Numbered from the stretch's first letter, positions 14,635-22,844 are shown. The stretch is DNA of 35,797 nucleotides from Pseudomonadota bacterium (GCA_023423065.1 JAFAGC010000031.1:1-35797), one strand, 5' to 3'. Numbers and translations: made by a program. Notes: generated by a model not told the origin, from the letters alone.

Positions 14635-17064
14635 CTAGACCTGCGTGACCTGCAGGATGCTGTGCCGGATCTGTTCCGACAGGACGAGCTGGGCATCCGC
14701 CGCGACGCGGACCAGGACTTCGTCGAATTCGAGGTTGCCGCCCTCGCCCGTGCGAATGACGCGCCGTTCGCGCAGCAGGTCGATGAAGTTCTGGAACAGC
14801 GCCTTGTCGAAGAATTCCGGCGAGTTGAACCCGTAGAGGATGTTGATGTGCTGTGCCGCGAGCTGGCATTGCTGCTCGAGCGCCTTCTGGTTGATGACGC
14901 CGCTGCCGGCGCGCAGCAGCAGCGAGATGGCGAGGTAGTAGCGCTCGATGGTCTGGATCGTCGCCTGGGCGAGCATCGAGAGCTGCTGCGCGGCCGGCGA
15001 TCCCGGCGGCGGACGATGCCAGACCGTGCGGTCGTCGTTCGGATGCAGCACGCCGAGTTCGCCGAGCGCAGCAAGGATCTCGTCGACCACGCGCGCGAGC
15101 TCGTCTTCCCTCCAGCGCAGGAAAAGCTCGGAGGCAACGTAAGGGTAGATACGCCACGCGAGCCGCTGGATGTCCTCGGTGCGCAGCATCGAGTTGCCGA
15201 TGAACGCACAGGCCACCAGCGACGGCAACGCGAACAGATGGAGAACGTTGTTGCGGTAGTAAGCGATGAGCTGCGCGCTCTCGTCGCTCATCTTGATGAT
15301 GTCGCCCAGCTTCTGGGGCAGGCGCGAGACGATCTTGAGAGTGACGCCGTAGTCGACGATCTCGGCCGGCGTGGCGCTGGTGACCGTGACGCGGGGGCCG
15401 TAGGGCCAGCCGCGCAGCAGCTTGAGGTACAGGTCGAGCTGGCGCAGCAGCACGCTTTCCGGCAACGCGCCGCGCGGGCTCGCGAACAGGGCGGTGGCCA
15501 GCAGGTTGATGGGCGTGACGGCCGCGGCCGCGTTGATTCCGCGCATGATCTTCGAGGCCAATTCCCCGACCAGCGCGTTGACGGCGGGCAGGCGCGTGTC
15601 GTCGTCGAATCGTTGCTGGCGCCAGGCCGGCATCGTTTCGTTCAACAGGTCGTCGAGCCGGATGGGTTCGCCGACGTTCACGTGGACCGTCCCGAACCGT
15701 TCGCGCAGCACCCGCAACGACATCAACAGGTCCCACCAGCTTTCCTTCTTCTTGGCCGCGCCGGACAACTCGGAGATGTACGTGTTCGCCTCGACGATGC
15801 GCTCGTAACCGAAATACACCGGCACGAACACCACGGGGCGCACCGGATCGCGCAGGAAGCTGCGCACGGTCATCGACAACATGCCGGTCTTGGGCTGCAG
15901 CAGCCGGCCGGTGCGCGAGCGGCCACCCTCGATGAAATACTCGATCGAGTGCCCGCGCGCCATGATGGCCGCGAGGTATTTCATGAACACCACGGTGTAG
16001 AGCGCGTTGCCCGCGAAACTGCGGCGGATGAAGAACGCCCCGCCCTTGCGCAGCAGCCGGCCGATGACCGGGATGTTGAGATTGATGCCGGCGGCGATGT
16101 GCGGGATCGCGTAGCCCTGGTGATAGATCACGTAGGAAAGCAGCAGGTAGTCCATGTGGCTGCGGTGGCAGGGCACGTACACCACCTCGTTGCCCTCCGA
16201 GACCTGCTTGAGCGTTTCGGCGTGGTTGAACTTCACGCCATCGTAGACGCGGTTCCAGACCCGGCCGAGCAGTTTCTCGGCGATCTGCACGAAGGCGTGT
16301 GAGTAGTTAGCCGCTATCTCGAAGGCGTACTTGCGCGCCTGCAGCAGGCCCGGACGATAACGGTCGTGTTTCTCGCGCGCCTCGGCCGCGACCACGGCGC
16401 GCACCGCGCGCCCGCGCAGCACCTGCGCGACGATCGTGCGGCGGTGCGAGAGATCGGGTCCGATGCGCGTGGCGCGCTGGCGGCGCAGGATGCCGCGCAG
16501 CTGCCGGGTCACGCGGCGCGCCTGGTCGGTGGGCGGCGCGGCATCGAGCAGCGAGCGCAGGCTGATCGGTTCGCCCATGTCCACCATGACGCTGCGGCCG
16601 TTGATCAGCACCGCGAAGAACTTGCGGGCGCGAGTCGTGAGCGCCCAGTTCTCGGCGAACAGCAGCCGCAACCACGATCCTTCCTTCTGCGGCGCGCGGC
16701 CCCAGTAGACCGCGGTGGGCACGAGCAGTACGTCGCGCAGCGAATCCCCGCGCAACTCTTCGATCATCGCCTGGAGGTGCGGAGGCGGGCGTCGCGAGAT
16801 GCGCGCGTCCCAGAAGCCGCGCCGCCAGCCCACGTCGAAGTACGTGCGACGTTGTTCGACGGGAAGTCTGGCCGAGCGCTTCTCGGGATACGTCAGTCCC
16901 TTCTTCTGCGCGACGTTGCAGAGCACGGCCAGGTCCGTGACCGAGTCGCGATCGAGCACGTAACAGACGGGCGTGGTCGGCAACGCGAGGGACGGCGGCG
17001 GGTCCGCCGGCTGCACGGCCGCCCGTACCCATAGCCTGAAGAATCTGCGTAGCAACCAGCCCAT
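14635..17064 (-). CDS. plsB: Glycerol-3-phosphate 1-O-acyltransferase PlsB
   Basis: An 809-residue membrane-associated enzyme that transfers a fatty acyl group from acyl-CoA or acyl-ACP to position 1 of sn-glycerol-3-phosphate, the first step of phospholipid synthesis. The catalytic HX4D motif is in VPCHRSHMDYL (H300 to D305). Further acyltransferase blocks follow: GGAFFIRRSF, then YFIEGGRSRTGR (glycerol-3-phosphate binding), then VFVPVYFGYE. The length matches PlsB of about 800 residues and excludes the short PlsY/PlsC types. It begins at an ATG 61 bp from the divergent SDR gene. It is the clearest housekeeping gene in the window. Confidence 0.95.
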   Translation of the reverse strand: MGWLLRRFFRLWVRAAVQPADPPPSLALPTTPVCYVLDRDSVTDLAVLCNVAQKKGLTYPEKRSARLPVEQRRTYFDVGWRRGFWDARISRRPPPHLQAMIEELRGDSLRDVLLVPTAVYWGRAPQKEGSWLRLLFAENWALTTRARKFFAVLINGRSVMVDMGEPISLRSLLDAAPPTDQARRVTRQLRGILRRQRATRIGPDLSHRRTIVAQVLRGRAVRAVVAAEAREKHDRYRPGLLQARKYAFEIAANYSHAFVQIAEKLLGRVWNRVYDGVKFNHAETLKQVSEGNEVVYVPCHRSHMDYLLLSYVIYHQGYAIPHIAAGINLNIPVIGRLLRKGGAFFIRRSFAGNALYTVVFMKYLAAIMARGHSIEYFIEGGRSRTGRLLQPKTGMLSMTVRSFLRDPVRPVVFVPVYFGYERIVEANTYISELSGAAKKKESWWDLLMSLRVLRERFGTVHVNVGEPIRLDDLLNETMPAWRQQRFDDDTRLPAVNALVGELASKIMRGINAAAAVTPINLLATALFASPRGALPESVLLRQLDLYLKLLRGWPYGPRVTVTSATPAEIVDYGVTLKIVSRLPQKLGDIIKMSDESAQLIAYYRNNVLHLFALPSLVACAFIGNSMLRTEDIQRLAWRIYPYVASELFLRWREDELARVVDEILAALGELGVLHPNDDRTVWHRPPPGSPAAQQLSMLAQATIQTIERYYLAISLLLRAGSGVINQKALEQQCQLAAQHINILYGFNSPEFFDKALFQNFIDLLRERRVIRTGEGGNLEFDEVLVRVAADAQLVLSEQIRHSILQVTQV

Positions 17065-17125
17065 TCACCGGCCGTATGATGTTAGCGATGCGCGAGTGTA
17101 TCCGAGTCGCGCGGGAGGCCCATTC

Positions 17126-17947
17126 ATGACCACCAGCACGGCTGGCAGATCGCTCGAGGGAAAAAGGATCGTTCTTACGGGAGCCTCCGAGGGAATCGGC
17201 CGCGCGCTGGCGCTCGATCTCGCCGGGCGCGGCGCGCGGCTCGCGCTGGCCGCACGCGACGCGGCGCGGCTCGAAGAACTGGCGCGCGAATGTCGCGCGC
17301 GCGGCGGCGAGGCGATCGCGATTCCGACCGACGTGACGAACGAAGTCGACTGCGGCTGGCTCATCGAGAAAGCGCTGCAGTCGCTCGGGGGAATCGACGT
17401 GCTGGTGCACAACGCGGGCATCACGATGTGGAGCCGCTTCGACGCCATCGCCGATCTCGACGTGTTCGAGCGGGTCATGCAGGTGAACTATCTCGCACCG
17501 GTGCGCCTGACGTCGCTGGCGCTGCCGCACTTGAAGCAGTCGAAGGGACTCATCGTCGCGGTCGCGAGCCTCGCGGGTTTCACGGGCGTGCCCGAACGCA
17601 CCGGCTACGCGGCCAGCAAACACGCGATGGTGGGATTCTTCGAATCGCTGCGCATCGAGCTCGCGGACAGCGGCGTCGACGTGAGCATCATCGCGCCCGA
17701 TTTCGTCGTGAGCGAGATCCACAAACGCGCGATCGGGCCGGACGGTCAGCCGCTCGGCGCCTCGCCGATGATGCAGTCGAAGATCATGACCGCCGCCGAC
17801 TGCGCGTCGCGCATCGCCCGCGCGATCGAACGCCGCGAACGGCTGGTGCTGATGTCCCTGCGCGGGAAGATCGGACGATGGTTAAAGCTGATCGCGCCAC
17901 CGCTGATAGATCGCATCGCCGCCCGCGCGATCCGACAGCGGCACTAA
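17126..17947 (+). CDS. Short-chain dehydrogenase/reductase (SDR family)
   Basis: A 273-residue classical SDR oxidoreductase. It has the nucleotide-binding TGASEGIG motif (18-25), HNAG (95-98), N121, the catalytic serine S148 (VASLAG) and YAASK (Y161, K165), so the Asn-Ser-Tyr-Lys tetrad is complete. The basic residues after the second strand (AARDAARLEEL) suggest NADP(H). The substrate is unknown; the DltE/YqjQ-like layout is often lipid-related. The ATG at 17126 has GGGAGG 7 bp upstream; the earlier frame start at 16973 lies inside plsB. Its TAA stop (17945-17947) is formed by the tip of the RAYT element's left inverted repeat. Confidence 0.88.
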   Translation: MTTSTAGRSLEGKRIVLTGASEGIGRALALDLAGRGARLALAARDAARLEELARECRARGGEAIAIPTDVTNEVDCGWLIEKALQSLGGIDVLVHNAGITMWSRFDAIADLDVFERVMQVNYLAPVRLTSLALPHLKQSKGLIVAVASLAGFTGVPERTGYAASKHAMVGFFESLRIELADSGVDVSIIAPDFVVSEIHKRAIGPDGQPLGASPMMQSKIMTAADCASRIARAIERRERLVLMSLRGKIGRWLKLIAPPLIDRIAARAIRQRH

Positions 17948-17988
17948 TGGGGACATTCCTCGTTTCCTAGCAAAAGGGGACAGACCTC
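17945..17988 (+). repeat. Left REP arm of the RAYT element
   Basis: A 44-bp sequence perfectly complementary to 18733-18776. It contains TGGGGACATT, TTTCCTAGC and GGGGACAG. It supplies the stop codons of the SDR gene (TAA, 17945-17947) and of the transposase (TAG on the minus strand, 17969-17967), so the transposase C-terminus (RSVPFC) is encoded by the repeat. Confidence 0.88.
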
Positions 17989-18644
17989 GATCTGCGCGGT
18001 CGACCGGCGGGCTTTAGAGAATGCTCTATGCCCAACTCCGCGGCCTTGTCTGCGACCCAAGCTGGCTCGCCGAAAGGCCGCTGGCGATTCACGCAGGTGC
18101 GGATCTCGGCGATCTCCGCCGCCGTCTGCGGCTCATTGACGAGATGTCTCCAATAAGACGGTAGGGGCACGGGACTTTCGACCAGTGCCACGGGCGGCCG
18201 CTCGGCGGTGCGCCACGCCAGGCTTCCCCACTTCCAGTCTTCTGCGCGCTCGACGAGATTCGCCCGCAGCGCATTGCGCTCGACGTATCGCATGACCGTC
18301 AGCAGGTGATGATCCTGCTGGATCAAGAACGCCTTGAACCGACCCTGCCAAAGCCTGCCATTGGTCGAATATTTCGCGTGATGCCATCGAACGTGTGTCG
18401 TGAAGAGCCACTGCATCCAGCGACCGACGTCGTCGGCAATTGCCGGGCGCACGACGAGATGAAAGTGATTCGGCATGAGGCACGCGGCAAGAATCGGGAG
18501 GCGCAGACGTTCATGCGCGCGATAAACCAACGCCTGGAACTGCTCGTAGTCAGCGGGCTCATGGAACACGCGGGCCTTCTTGTTCCCGCGATTGATCACG
18601 TGATAGCAGTAGTCGGCAACGATGAAGCGACCCGTCCTTGGCAT
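17967..18644 (-). CDS. REP-associated tyrosine transposase (RAYT, Y1/HUH)
   Basis: A 225-residue Y1 transposase of the IS200-like RAYT family. The start MPRTGRFIVADYCYHVINRG is the usual N-terminus. The HUH motif is HFHLVV in CLMPNHFHLVVRP, followed by WLFTTHVRWHH and GRLWQGRFKAF; the catalytic tyrosine is likely in MRYVERNALRANLV. These single-strand nucleases nick and rejoin REP palindromes. An upstream ATG at 18692 would add 16 residues, but 18644 matches family length. The HUH pair and tyrosine are present, so it looks functional. The C-terminal residues come from the left repeat arm. Confidence 0.9.
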   Translation of the reverse strand: MPRTGRFIVADYCYHVINRGNKKARVFHEPADYEQFQALVYRAHERLRLPILAACLMPNHFHLVVRPAIADDVGRWMQWLFTTHVRWHHAKYSTNGRLWQGRFKAFLIQQDHHLLTVMRYVERNALRANLVERAEDWKWGSLAWRTAERPPVALVESPVPLPSYWRHLVNEPQTAAEIAEIRTCVNRQRPFGEPAWVADKAAELGIEHSLKPAGRPRRSRSVPFC

Positions 18645-18732
18645 GGGCGCAGCGTAGTGGAGAGTCGCGCGGCCGGAATCACGCATATCCACCGGGTAAA
18701 TTCAGATTCGCTTGCACGGAATCCGGGTCAGT

Positions 18733-18776
18733 GAGGTCTGTCCCCTTTTGCTAGGAAACGAGGAATGTCCCCATTA
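18733..18776 (-). repeat. Right REP arm of the RAYT element
   Basis: A 44-bp perfect inverted copy of 17945-17988, about 90 bp upstream of the transposase ATG. Its outer tip contributes the TAA stop codon (18776-18774) of the minus-strand alpha/beta hydrolase gene that follows. Confidence 0.88.
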
Positions 18777-19295
18777 ACTGGCGTCCGGCGGCAGGTCGAG
18801 GGAGATCAGGAAGTACTCGAACAGATACTTCAGGAATCGCACTTCGTCCTGCAGGCGGTGATCGCTGTTCAGGATGTGCAGTGAGCATCCGTACTGCCGC
18901 GCGAACTCCATGCTCTGCTCCACCGGCACGACGTCATCCTTCCAGCCGTGCACGATCATCGTCGGGCAGTCGATCACCTTGGCTCGCAACGGCGGCAGGC
19001 CGGGCATCGTGAGCGCGGGGGCCATCAGGAACACGCCGCGCGCGTGCAGCAGCGATGCCGCGGCGACGGACACGTAGCCGCCGAGGCTCGAGCCCACGAG
19101 CACCAGATCGCCCTTCAGGTCCTTGCAGAATTCGACCAGCTTGTTGATGCGCTCGCGCGGATCGTCGATGCCGCGATAGTCGACCGACTCGACTTCATAA
19201 CCCTCGCTGCGCGCGTTGCCCGCGAGCGCGGTGATCTTGACCCCCCAGGGCCCGGCGTCCTTGCCGTGGGAGAAAACGACGTATCGCTCCTTCAT
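18774..19295 (-). CDS. Small alpha/beta-hydrolase
   Basis: A 173-residue cytoplasmic alpha/beta-hydrolase without a signal peptide. The nucleophile elbow is VGSSLGGY (S70), the likely acid is D120 in IVHGWKDDVVP, and the histidine is H146 in NSDHRLQD, giving a full Ser-Asp-His triad. It is short and lacks a lid, like YqiA/YcfP-type esterases; the substrate is unknown. The ATG is preceded by GAGGAA (minus strand). Its stop codon lies in the RAYT repeat, so the last codons may have been altered by the insertion. It follows the alkyltransferase-like gene by 10 bp. Confidence 0.85.
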   Translation of the reverse strand: MKERYVVFSHGKDAGPWGVKITALAGNARSEGYEVESVDYRGIDDPRERINKLVEFCKDLKGDLVLVGSSLGGYVSVAAASLLHARGVFLMAPALTMPGLPPLRAKVIDCPTMIVHGWKDDVVPVEQSMEFARQYGCSLHILNSDHRLQDEVRFLKYLFEYFLISLDLPPDAS

Positions 19296-19305
19296 TGCGT
19301 ATTCC

Positions 19306-19659
19306 TCACAATTTCCACAGCAGCGCGTCGAGCGTGCGCGCGGACGATTCCGCGGGACGCTGCACCACGCGATTGCCCCGGGCCTTCACGCCTTCGCGCG
19401 CAAGGCGGCGGACCTGTTCGCGCGCCGCGCGCGAACCCGCGGGAAACGCGATGCGTCCGCCCGCGCCCGTCACCCGATGCCACGGCAGCCGCGCATCGTC
19501 GCCCGCCTCGCGCAACACCGTGCCCACCAATCGCGCGCGCCCCGGCAATCCCGCGCGGCGCGCGACCTCGCCGTAACTCGCGAACGTCCCTCGCTTGATC
19601 GCCCGCACCGCCTTGATGATGGCCGCGGCGCGCCGCTCCGGCGTGTCAGTTCCACTCAT
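19306..19659 (-). CDS. Alkyltransferase-like protein (MGMT-related, YbaZ/Atl type)
   Basis: A 117-residue protein with the DNA-binding fold of O6-alkylguanine-DNA alkyltransferases (TFASYGEVARRAGLPG, then RLVGTVLRE). The catalytic PCHR motif is replaced by PWHR (W60 at the cysteine position), which defines the ATL subfamily. ATL proteins cannot accept the alkyl group; they bind and flip O6-alkylguanine and hand it to nucleotide excision repair. Length is close to the usual 100-110 residues. A GTG at 19671 would add four residues; the ATG at 19659 is preferred. It is in the same orientation as the hydrolase and divergent from the DUF4442 gene. Confidence 0.9.
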   Translation of the reverse strand: MSGTDTPERRAAAIIKAVRAIKRGTFASYGEVARRAGLPGRARLVGTVLREAGDDARLPWHRVTGAGGRIAFPAGSRAAREQVRRLAREGVKARGNRVVQRPAESSARTLDALLWKL

Positions 19660-19779
19660 TGCGATGCACACCGCGCTGCGATTAGAGTCTCAAGCCTCGT
19701 TGGCGCTGGATTCGATCACGCGATGGCCCGAGTAGCAACCGACGTTCACACCGCCCGGCCTCAGATGGACTGGCTGACC

Positions 19780-20262
19780 ATGACCGACACGACGACGGCG
19801 GGTCCCACGCTCCGCGCCTGGATCCGCGCCCACAAATCCGCGTTCGGCCGCTGGCTGTTCGCGCGTACGGTCGCGAAGCGCGCGCCCTACTTCGGCACGA
19901 TCAAGCCGCGCTTCCTCGACCTGCAACCCAAACTCTGCCGCGTGACGATGAAGAAACGTCGCGCCGTCGAAAATCACATCGGCACGGTGCATGCGCTCGC
20001 GATGGGAAATCTCTGCGAGCTCGCCGCGGGCATGTGCACCGAGGTGACGATACCCACCAACATGCGCTGGATTCCTCGCGGCATGACGATCGAATACCTC
20101 GCCAAGGCCGAGACCGACGTCACCGCCATCGCGCGGCTCGACAAGACGGAATGGACCGGCGCCGAGAATGTCGGCGTGCCGGTCAGCGTTCAGGACGCGA
20201 ACGGCAAGGAAGTCGTGCGCGCCGTGATTTCGATGTACGTCTCGCCGCGCAAGGAAAGCTGA
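19780..20262 (+). CDS. DUF4442 hot-dog-fold protein (putative thioesterase)
   Basis: About 160 residues. The segment FGRWLFARTVAKRAPYFGTIKPRFLDLQP, then MKKRRAVENHIGTVHALAMGNLCELAAG, then RWIPRGMTIEYLAKAETDV, is characteristic of DUF4442, a hot-dog-fold family related to acyl-CoA thioesterases; the conserved HIGTVHA..N region is where the catalytic helix lies. Cytoplasmic; substrate unknown. The start is uncertain: ATGs at 19723, 19765 and 19780 are in frame and none has a strong ribosome-binding site; 19780 gives the usual family length. It converges on the next gene with a 7-bp gap. Confidence 0.8.
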   Translation: MTDTTTAGPTLRAWIRAHKSAFGRWLFARTVAKRAPYFGTIKPRFLDLQPKLCRVTMKKRRAVENHIGTVHALAMGNLCELAAGMCTEVTIPTNMRWIPRGMTIEYLAKAETDVTAIARLDKTEWTGAENVGVPVSVQDANGKEVVRAVISMYVSPRKES

Positions 20263-20269
20263 CGCGGCT

Positions 20270-21094
20270 TCATTTCTCGCGAGGCTCCACGAAATAGATC
20301 TCGCGCCCCTGGACCGCCCAAATCCCGGCTTCCGTGCCCAGGAACACCGGCTGCCCATGCAGCCTGCCCAGGAATACGTGGATTTCCGTGGGCGTCGAAT
20401 CCAGCAGGTGAGTGAGCATGATTCCCGCGGGTTTGCCCTTGTCGCCGTCCGGCCCCGGGATCTCGATGCAGCTCTTCGTGAACGTCCGGACAGACTCCAG
20501 GTGCTCCCCGTCCACTGAATATTCGTAGCGGAAATGCCCGCCGGCGACGATCACGCCGGGCTTCGACGTCGCCGCCAGCATGTAGACCCGGATCACCTCG
20601 CCGCGCGCGGGTTCGGCGGGGAGGACCACGGTGTTGTACTGAGACGAGCACAGATCGTCGCGCTTTTCGAGGTCGGCGATCGCGAGATTCCGGGCTTTCC
20701 AGCGCGCCGCCGCCGATTCTTCCAGCGGTTGGGCCGGCTTCAATGCCTCGTATTTGATGTCTCCTTCCATGGGTACGGTCACGCGATGCAGCGCCCGCGG
20801 CGATCCTTCGACGTCGCCGACGAATGTCACGATGACCGACGGACGTTCGGAATCGACATCGGTGATCCAGCCGCGGATGCGTTTGTCCTTTTCGTAGACC
20901 TTGCGTCGCACGAGCTCGTCGGACGCGCGGGCGGCGGAAACATCATGGACGAAGAGCTGGGTGCCCACATCGATCGCCGCATTCACCGCCGGCACGTACT
21001 CGGCTGGGATATCGAGGATCTCGGCGGCCGGTTCCGCCGCGGACATCCGCAGCGGGATCGCTGCGAGTGCGCCCGCGAGAAGCGCGCGTCTCAC
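20270..21094 (-). CDS. Secreted protein of unknown function
   Basis: A 274-residue protein with a GTG start and a short signal peptide (MRRALLAGALAAIPLRMSA, likely cleavage after AAA/SAA near 20). The mature part is mixed alpha/beta without recognised catalytic motifs; two cysteines (in DLCSSQYN and KSCIEIPG) could form a disulphide in the periplasm. The end (GRLHGQPVFLGTEAGIWAVQGREIYFVEPREK) is beta-rich. I do not recognise the family. It starts 1 bp after the tail-sheath gene, so they are probably co-translated, but this does not define a role. Confidence 0.7.
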   Translation of the reverse strand: MRRALLAGALAAIPLRMSAAEPAAEILDIPAEYVPAVNAAIDVGTQLFVHDVSAARASDELVRRKVYEKDKRIRGWITDVDSERPSVIVTFVGDVEGSPRALHRVTVPMEGDIKYEALKPAQPLEESAAARWKARNLAIADLEKRDDLCSSQYNTVVLPAEPARGEVIRVYMLAATSKPGVIVAGGHFRYEYSVDGEHLESVRTFTKSCIEIPGPDGDKGKPAGIMLTHLLDSTPTEIHVFLGRLHGQPVFLGTEAGIWAVQGREIYFVEPREK

Positions 21095-21095
21095 G

Positions 21096-22790
21096 TCACA
21101 CGCTTCCCGACAACGGCGCCTGCGGCATGCGCACGGTGTCCTCGTCGTCCGATTGCAGCGGCACGAGCCCGCGCAGGATCGACGATTCGATCTCCTCGTC
21201 GACGCTCGGCGAGTAGTTGGCGAAGCGGTTGACGCTGATCGACCGCGTGCGCGAGCCGCTCGGCTGGTGCGTCACGAGAAATGCGTGGTATTCGCCGGGT
21301 TTGCTGGCCGCGAACCCGAACGCGAGGTTGATCCGGCCGGCGCGCCGCTGCTCTTCGTTGTTGATGCGATCGTCGCACACCACGAAGTAGGCCTCCTCGC
21401 CCGTGCGTCCGACGAAGGCGCCCTCGGCGTACAGCGACTCGAGAAAGGCCTCGACCTGCGCACGCGCCAGGGTCCAGGTGGGCTGCGTATTGCGCTCGAA
21501 CAGCATCCAGCGGGTGCCACGCTCGATGCTCGTCATCACGAACAATGCGAGGCGCCGCGCCGACAGATAGCGCCAGTCGCTGACCGCCGCCGCCCCGTAC
21601 GCCAGCGTGCGCGGGCTCGCCTGGAACTTCGGCGCGATGCGCACCGACTGCAGCAGGTTGATGCCGGCGTTGATGAGCCGCGAGCGGTCGGCCAGGCTCA
21701 CGTTCCACGCGGGACGGTGACCGGGACGCAGGATCGCATCGTCGCCCTCCGCGGCGGCCCACACCGGCCAGTGTTCGTCGCAGCGCGCGATCATGCCGGC
21801 CGCGACGCCGCAGGGCGCGAACAGCTCGAATCGTCCGCGCAGCCGGTCGAACGCGACGATGCGCGGATAGAACATCGCGGCGTCTTCGCTGCGGAACGGC
21901 CAGTGGCGGATGCCGTCGAGTGCCGCGGCGCTCGAGGCCCAATCCAGCGGCGGATCGACGATGAGCATCGCGCGCCGCTCGCGGCAGAAACGCCCCGCGA
22001 CCAGCAACGTGGACAGCCCGACGTCGGTATCGCGCGCGAGCGGCGGAATGCAGAGCAGGTTGATGTCGGGCGCGGCGTGCAACGCGAAAATGCCGGTGCC
22101 CGCCTGGGCGGAGCCGATGATGTCGTAGTCCGTGATCGGGCCGCCGTCGTCGCCATCGGGGTTCGAGGGCGTGTAACCGATGACTGCGCCGTTGTTCGCC
22201 GGTGGCGTGCGCGACGGACGTTCGGTCGGCACGCTGCCCTGGACGCGCACGAGCCGCGACTCGAGCAATGCATCCGCGATGAAGCGGTCGGCGCCCGGCG
22301 TCACCGACAGCCGCCGGAAGATTTCCTGGTCCTCGATCTGCTCCGAGCCCGAGGCGCGCACGCGCTGCACGACGAGGTTGAAGCGGTCGGACTCGCGCGG
22401 CTCGATACCGTCGTAGTCGACCGAGGCGCGCAGGAATTCGCGCGATCCCGCGCCCACGCCGCGCAGGATGAGCCTGCCATTTCCGGCCGGCAGCGTGAGC
22501 GTCGGCGGGCGCGCGCCGTTCACGACGCGCACGACGATCGCGCAGCGGCCGCCGTTCTCGAAGAATTGCTCGACCGCGTAACTCAGCGTGGACGGCTGCC
22601 ACAGCCCGCCGAAAACCCGCGTGAAGTCCGCGAAGCTGCGGACCGGCACGGGTTCGTTGACGGGCCCCTTGAGAGTGCGGCCGACGAAGGCGGCGATGCT
22701 GGTCGCGGCGCGCGCGATGACACGTATGGAGCCGGGTTGTTCGGCAGACGAAATCTGCGAGTCAATCGTCTCGGGCAAACGGCTCCCCAA
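21096..22790 (-). CDS. Solitary contractile-tail sheath protein
   Basis: A 564-residue homologue of phage and contractile-injection-system sheath proteins. The N-terminal signature (PGSIRVIARAATSIAAFVGRT, then GPVNEPVPVRSFADFTRVFG and AVEQFFENGGR) and the C-terminal assembly domain (FVMTSIERGTRWMLFERN, FLESLYAEGAFVGRTGEEAYFV, CDDRINNEE, INLAFGFAASKPGEYHAF) are both intact. Start codons are poor: the first candidate is TTG at 22790, with another TTG at 22778 behind GGGGAG; no ATG or GTG lies in the upstream stretch. No tube, baseplate, spike, ATPase or lysis gene is visible; the neighbours are rhomboid and peptidase genes. It may be a domesticated remnant or part of a scattered injection system. 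Confidence 0.88.
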   Translation of the reverse strand: MGSRLPETIDSQISSAEQPGSIRVIARAATSIAAFVGRTLKGPVNEPVPVRSFADFTRVFGGLWQPSTLSYAVEQFFENGGRCAIVVRVVNGARPPTLTLPAGNGRLILRGVGAGSREFLRASVDYDGIEPRESDRFNLVVQRVRASGSEQIEDQEIFRRLSVTPGADRFIADALLESRLVRVQGSVPTERPSRTPPANNGAVIGYTPSNPDGDDGGPITDYDIIGSAQAGTGIFALHAAPDINLLCIPPLARDTDVGLSTLLVAGRFCRERRAMLIVDPPLDWASSAAALDGIRHWPFRSEDAAMFYPRIVAFDRLRGRFELFAPCGVAAGMIARCDEHWPVWAAAEGDDAILRPGHRPAWNVSLADRSRLINAGINLLQSVRIAPKFQASPRTLAYGAAAVSDWRYLSARRLALFVMTSIERGTRWMLFERNTQPTWTLARAQVEAFLESLYAEGAFVGRTGEEAYFVVCDDRINNEEQRRAGRINLAFGFAASKPGEYHAFLVTHQPSGSRTRSISVNRFANYSPSVDEEIESSILRGLVPLQSDDEDTVRMPQAPLSGSV

Positions 22791-22844
22791 GGCACAACCC
22801 CGGCGAGTTGGGGCGGCGCGATGCCCGCGGAATGTAGCAGCGTC

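Larger units (their letters stand above)
17945..18776. mobile_element. RAYT element: transposase gene in perfect 44-bp inverted repeats
   Basis: An 832-bp unit bounded by perfect 44-bp inverted repeats (17945-17988 and 18733-18776). It contains one Y1 (HUH) transposase gene on the minus strand. The tips read TAATGGGGAC and GTCCCCATTA and supply the TAA stops of both flanking genes. A transposase-free, 102-bp pair of nearly identical repeats occurs at 25449-25550. RAYT transposases are known to mobilise such REP pairs (REPINs) and are normally flanked by REP sequences themselves. The boundaries are set by where the repeat match ends. Confidence 0.85.

Noticed and set aside
12056..16302. Two long plus-strand frames (657 and 619 residues)
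   Set aside because: They are antisense to DUF1302 and plsB, both with convincing motifs.
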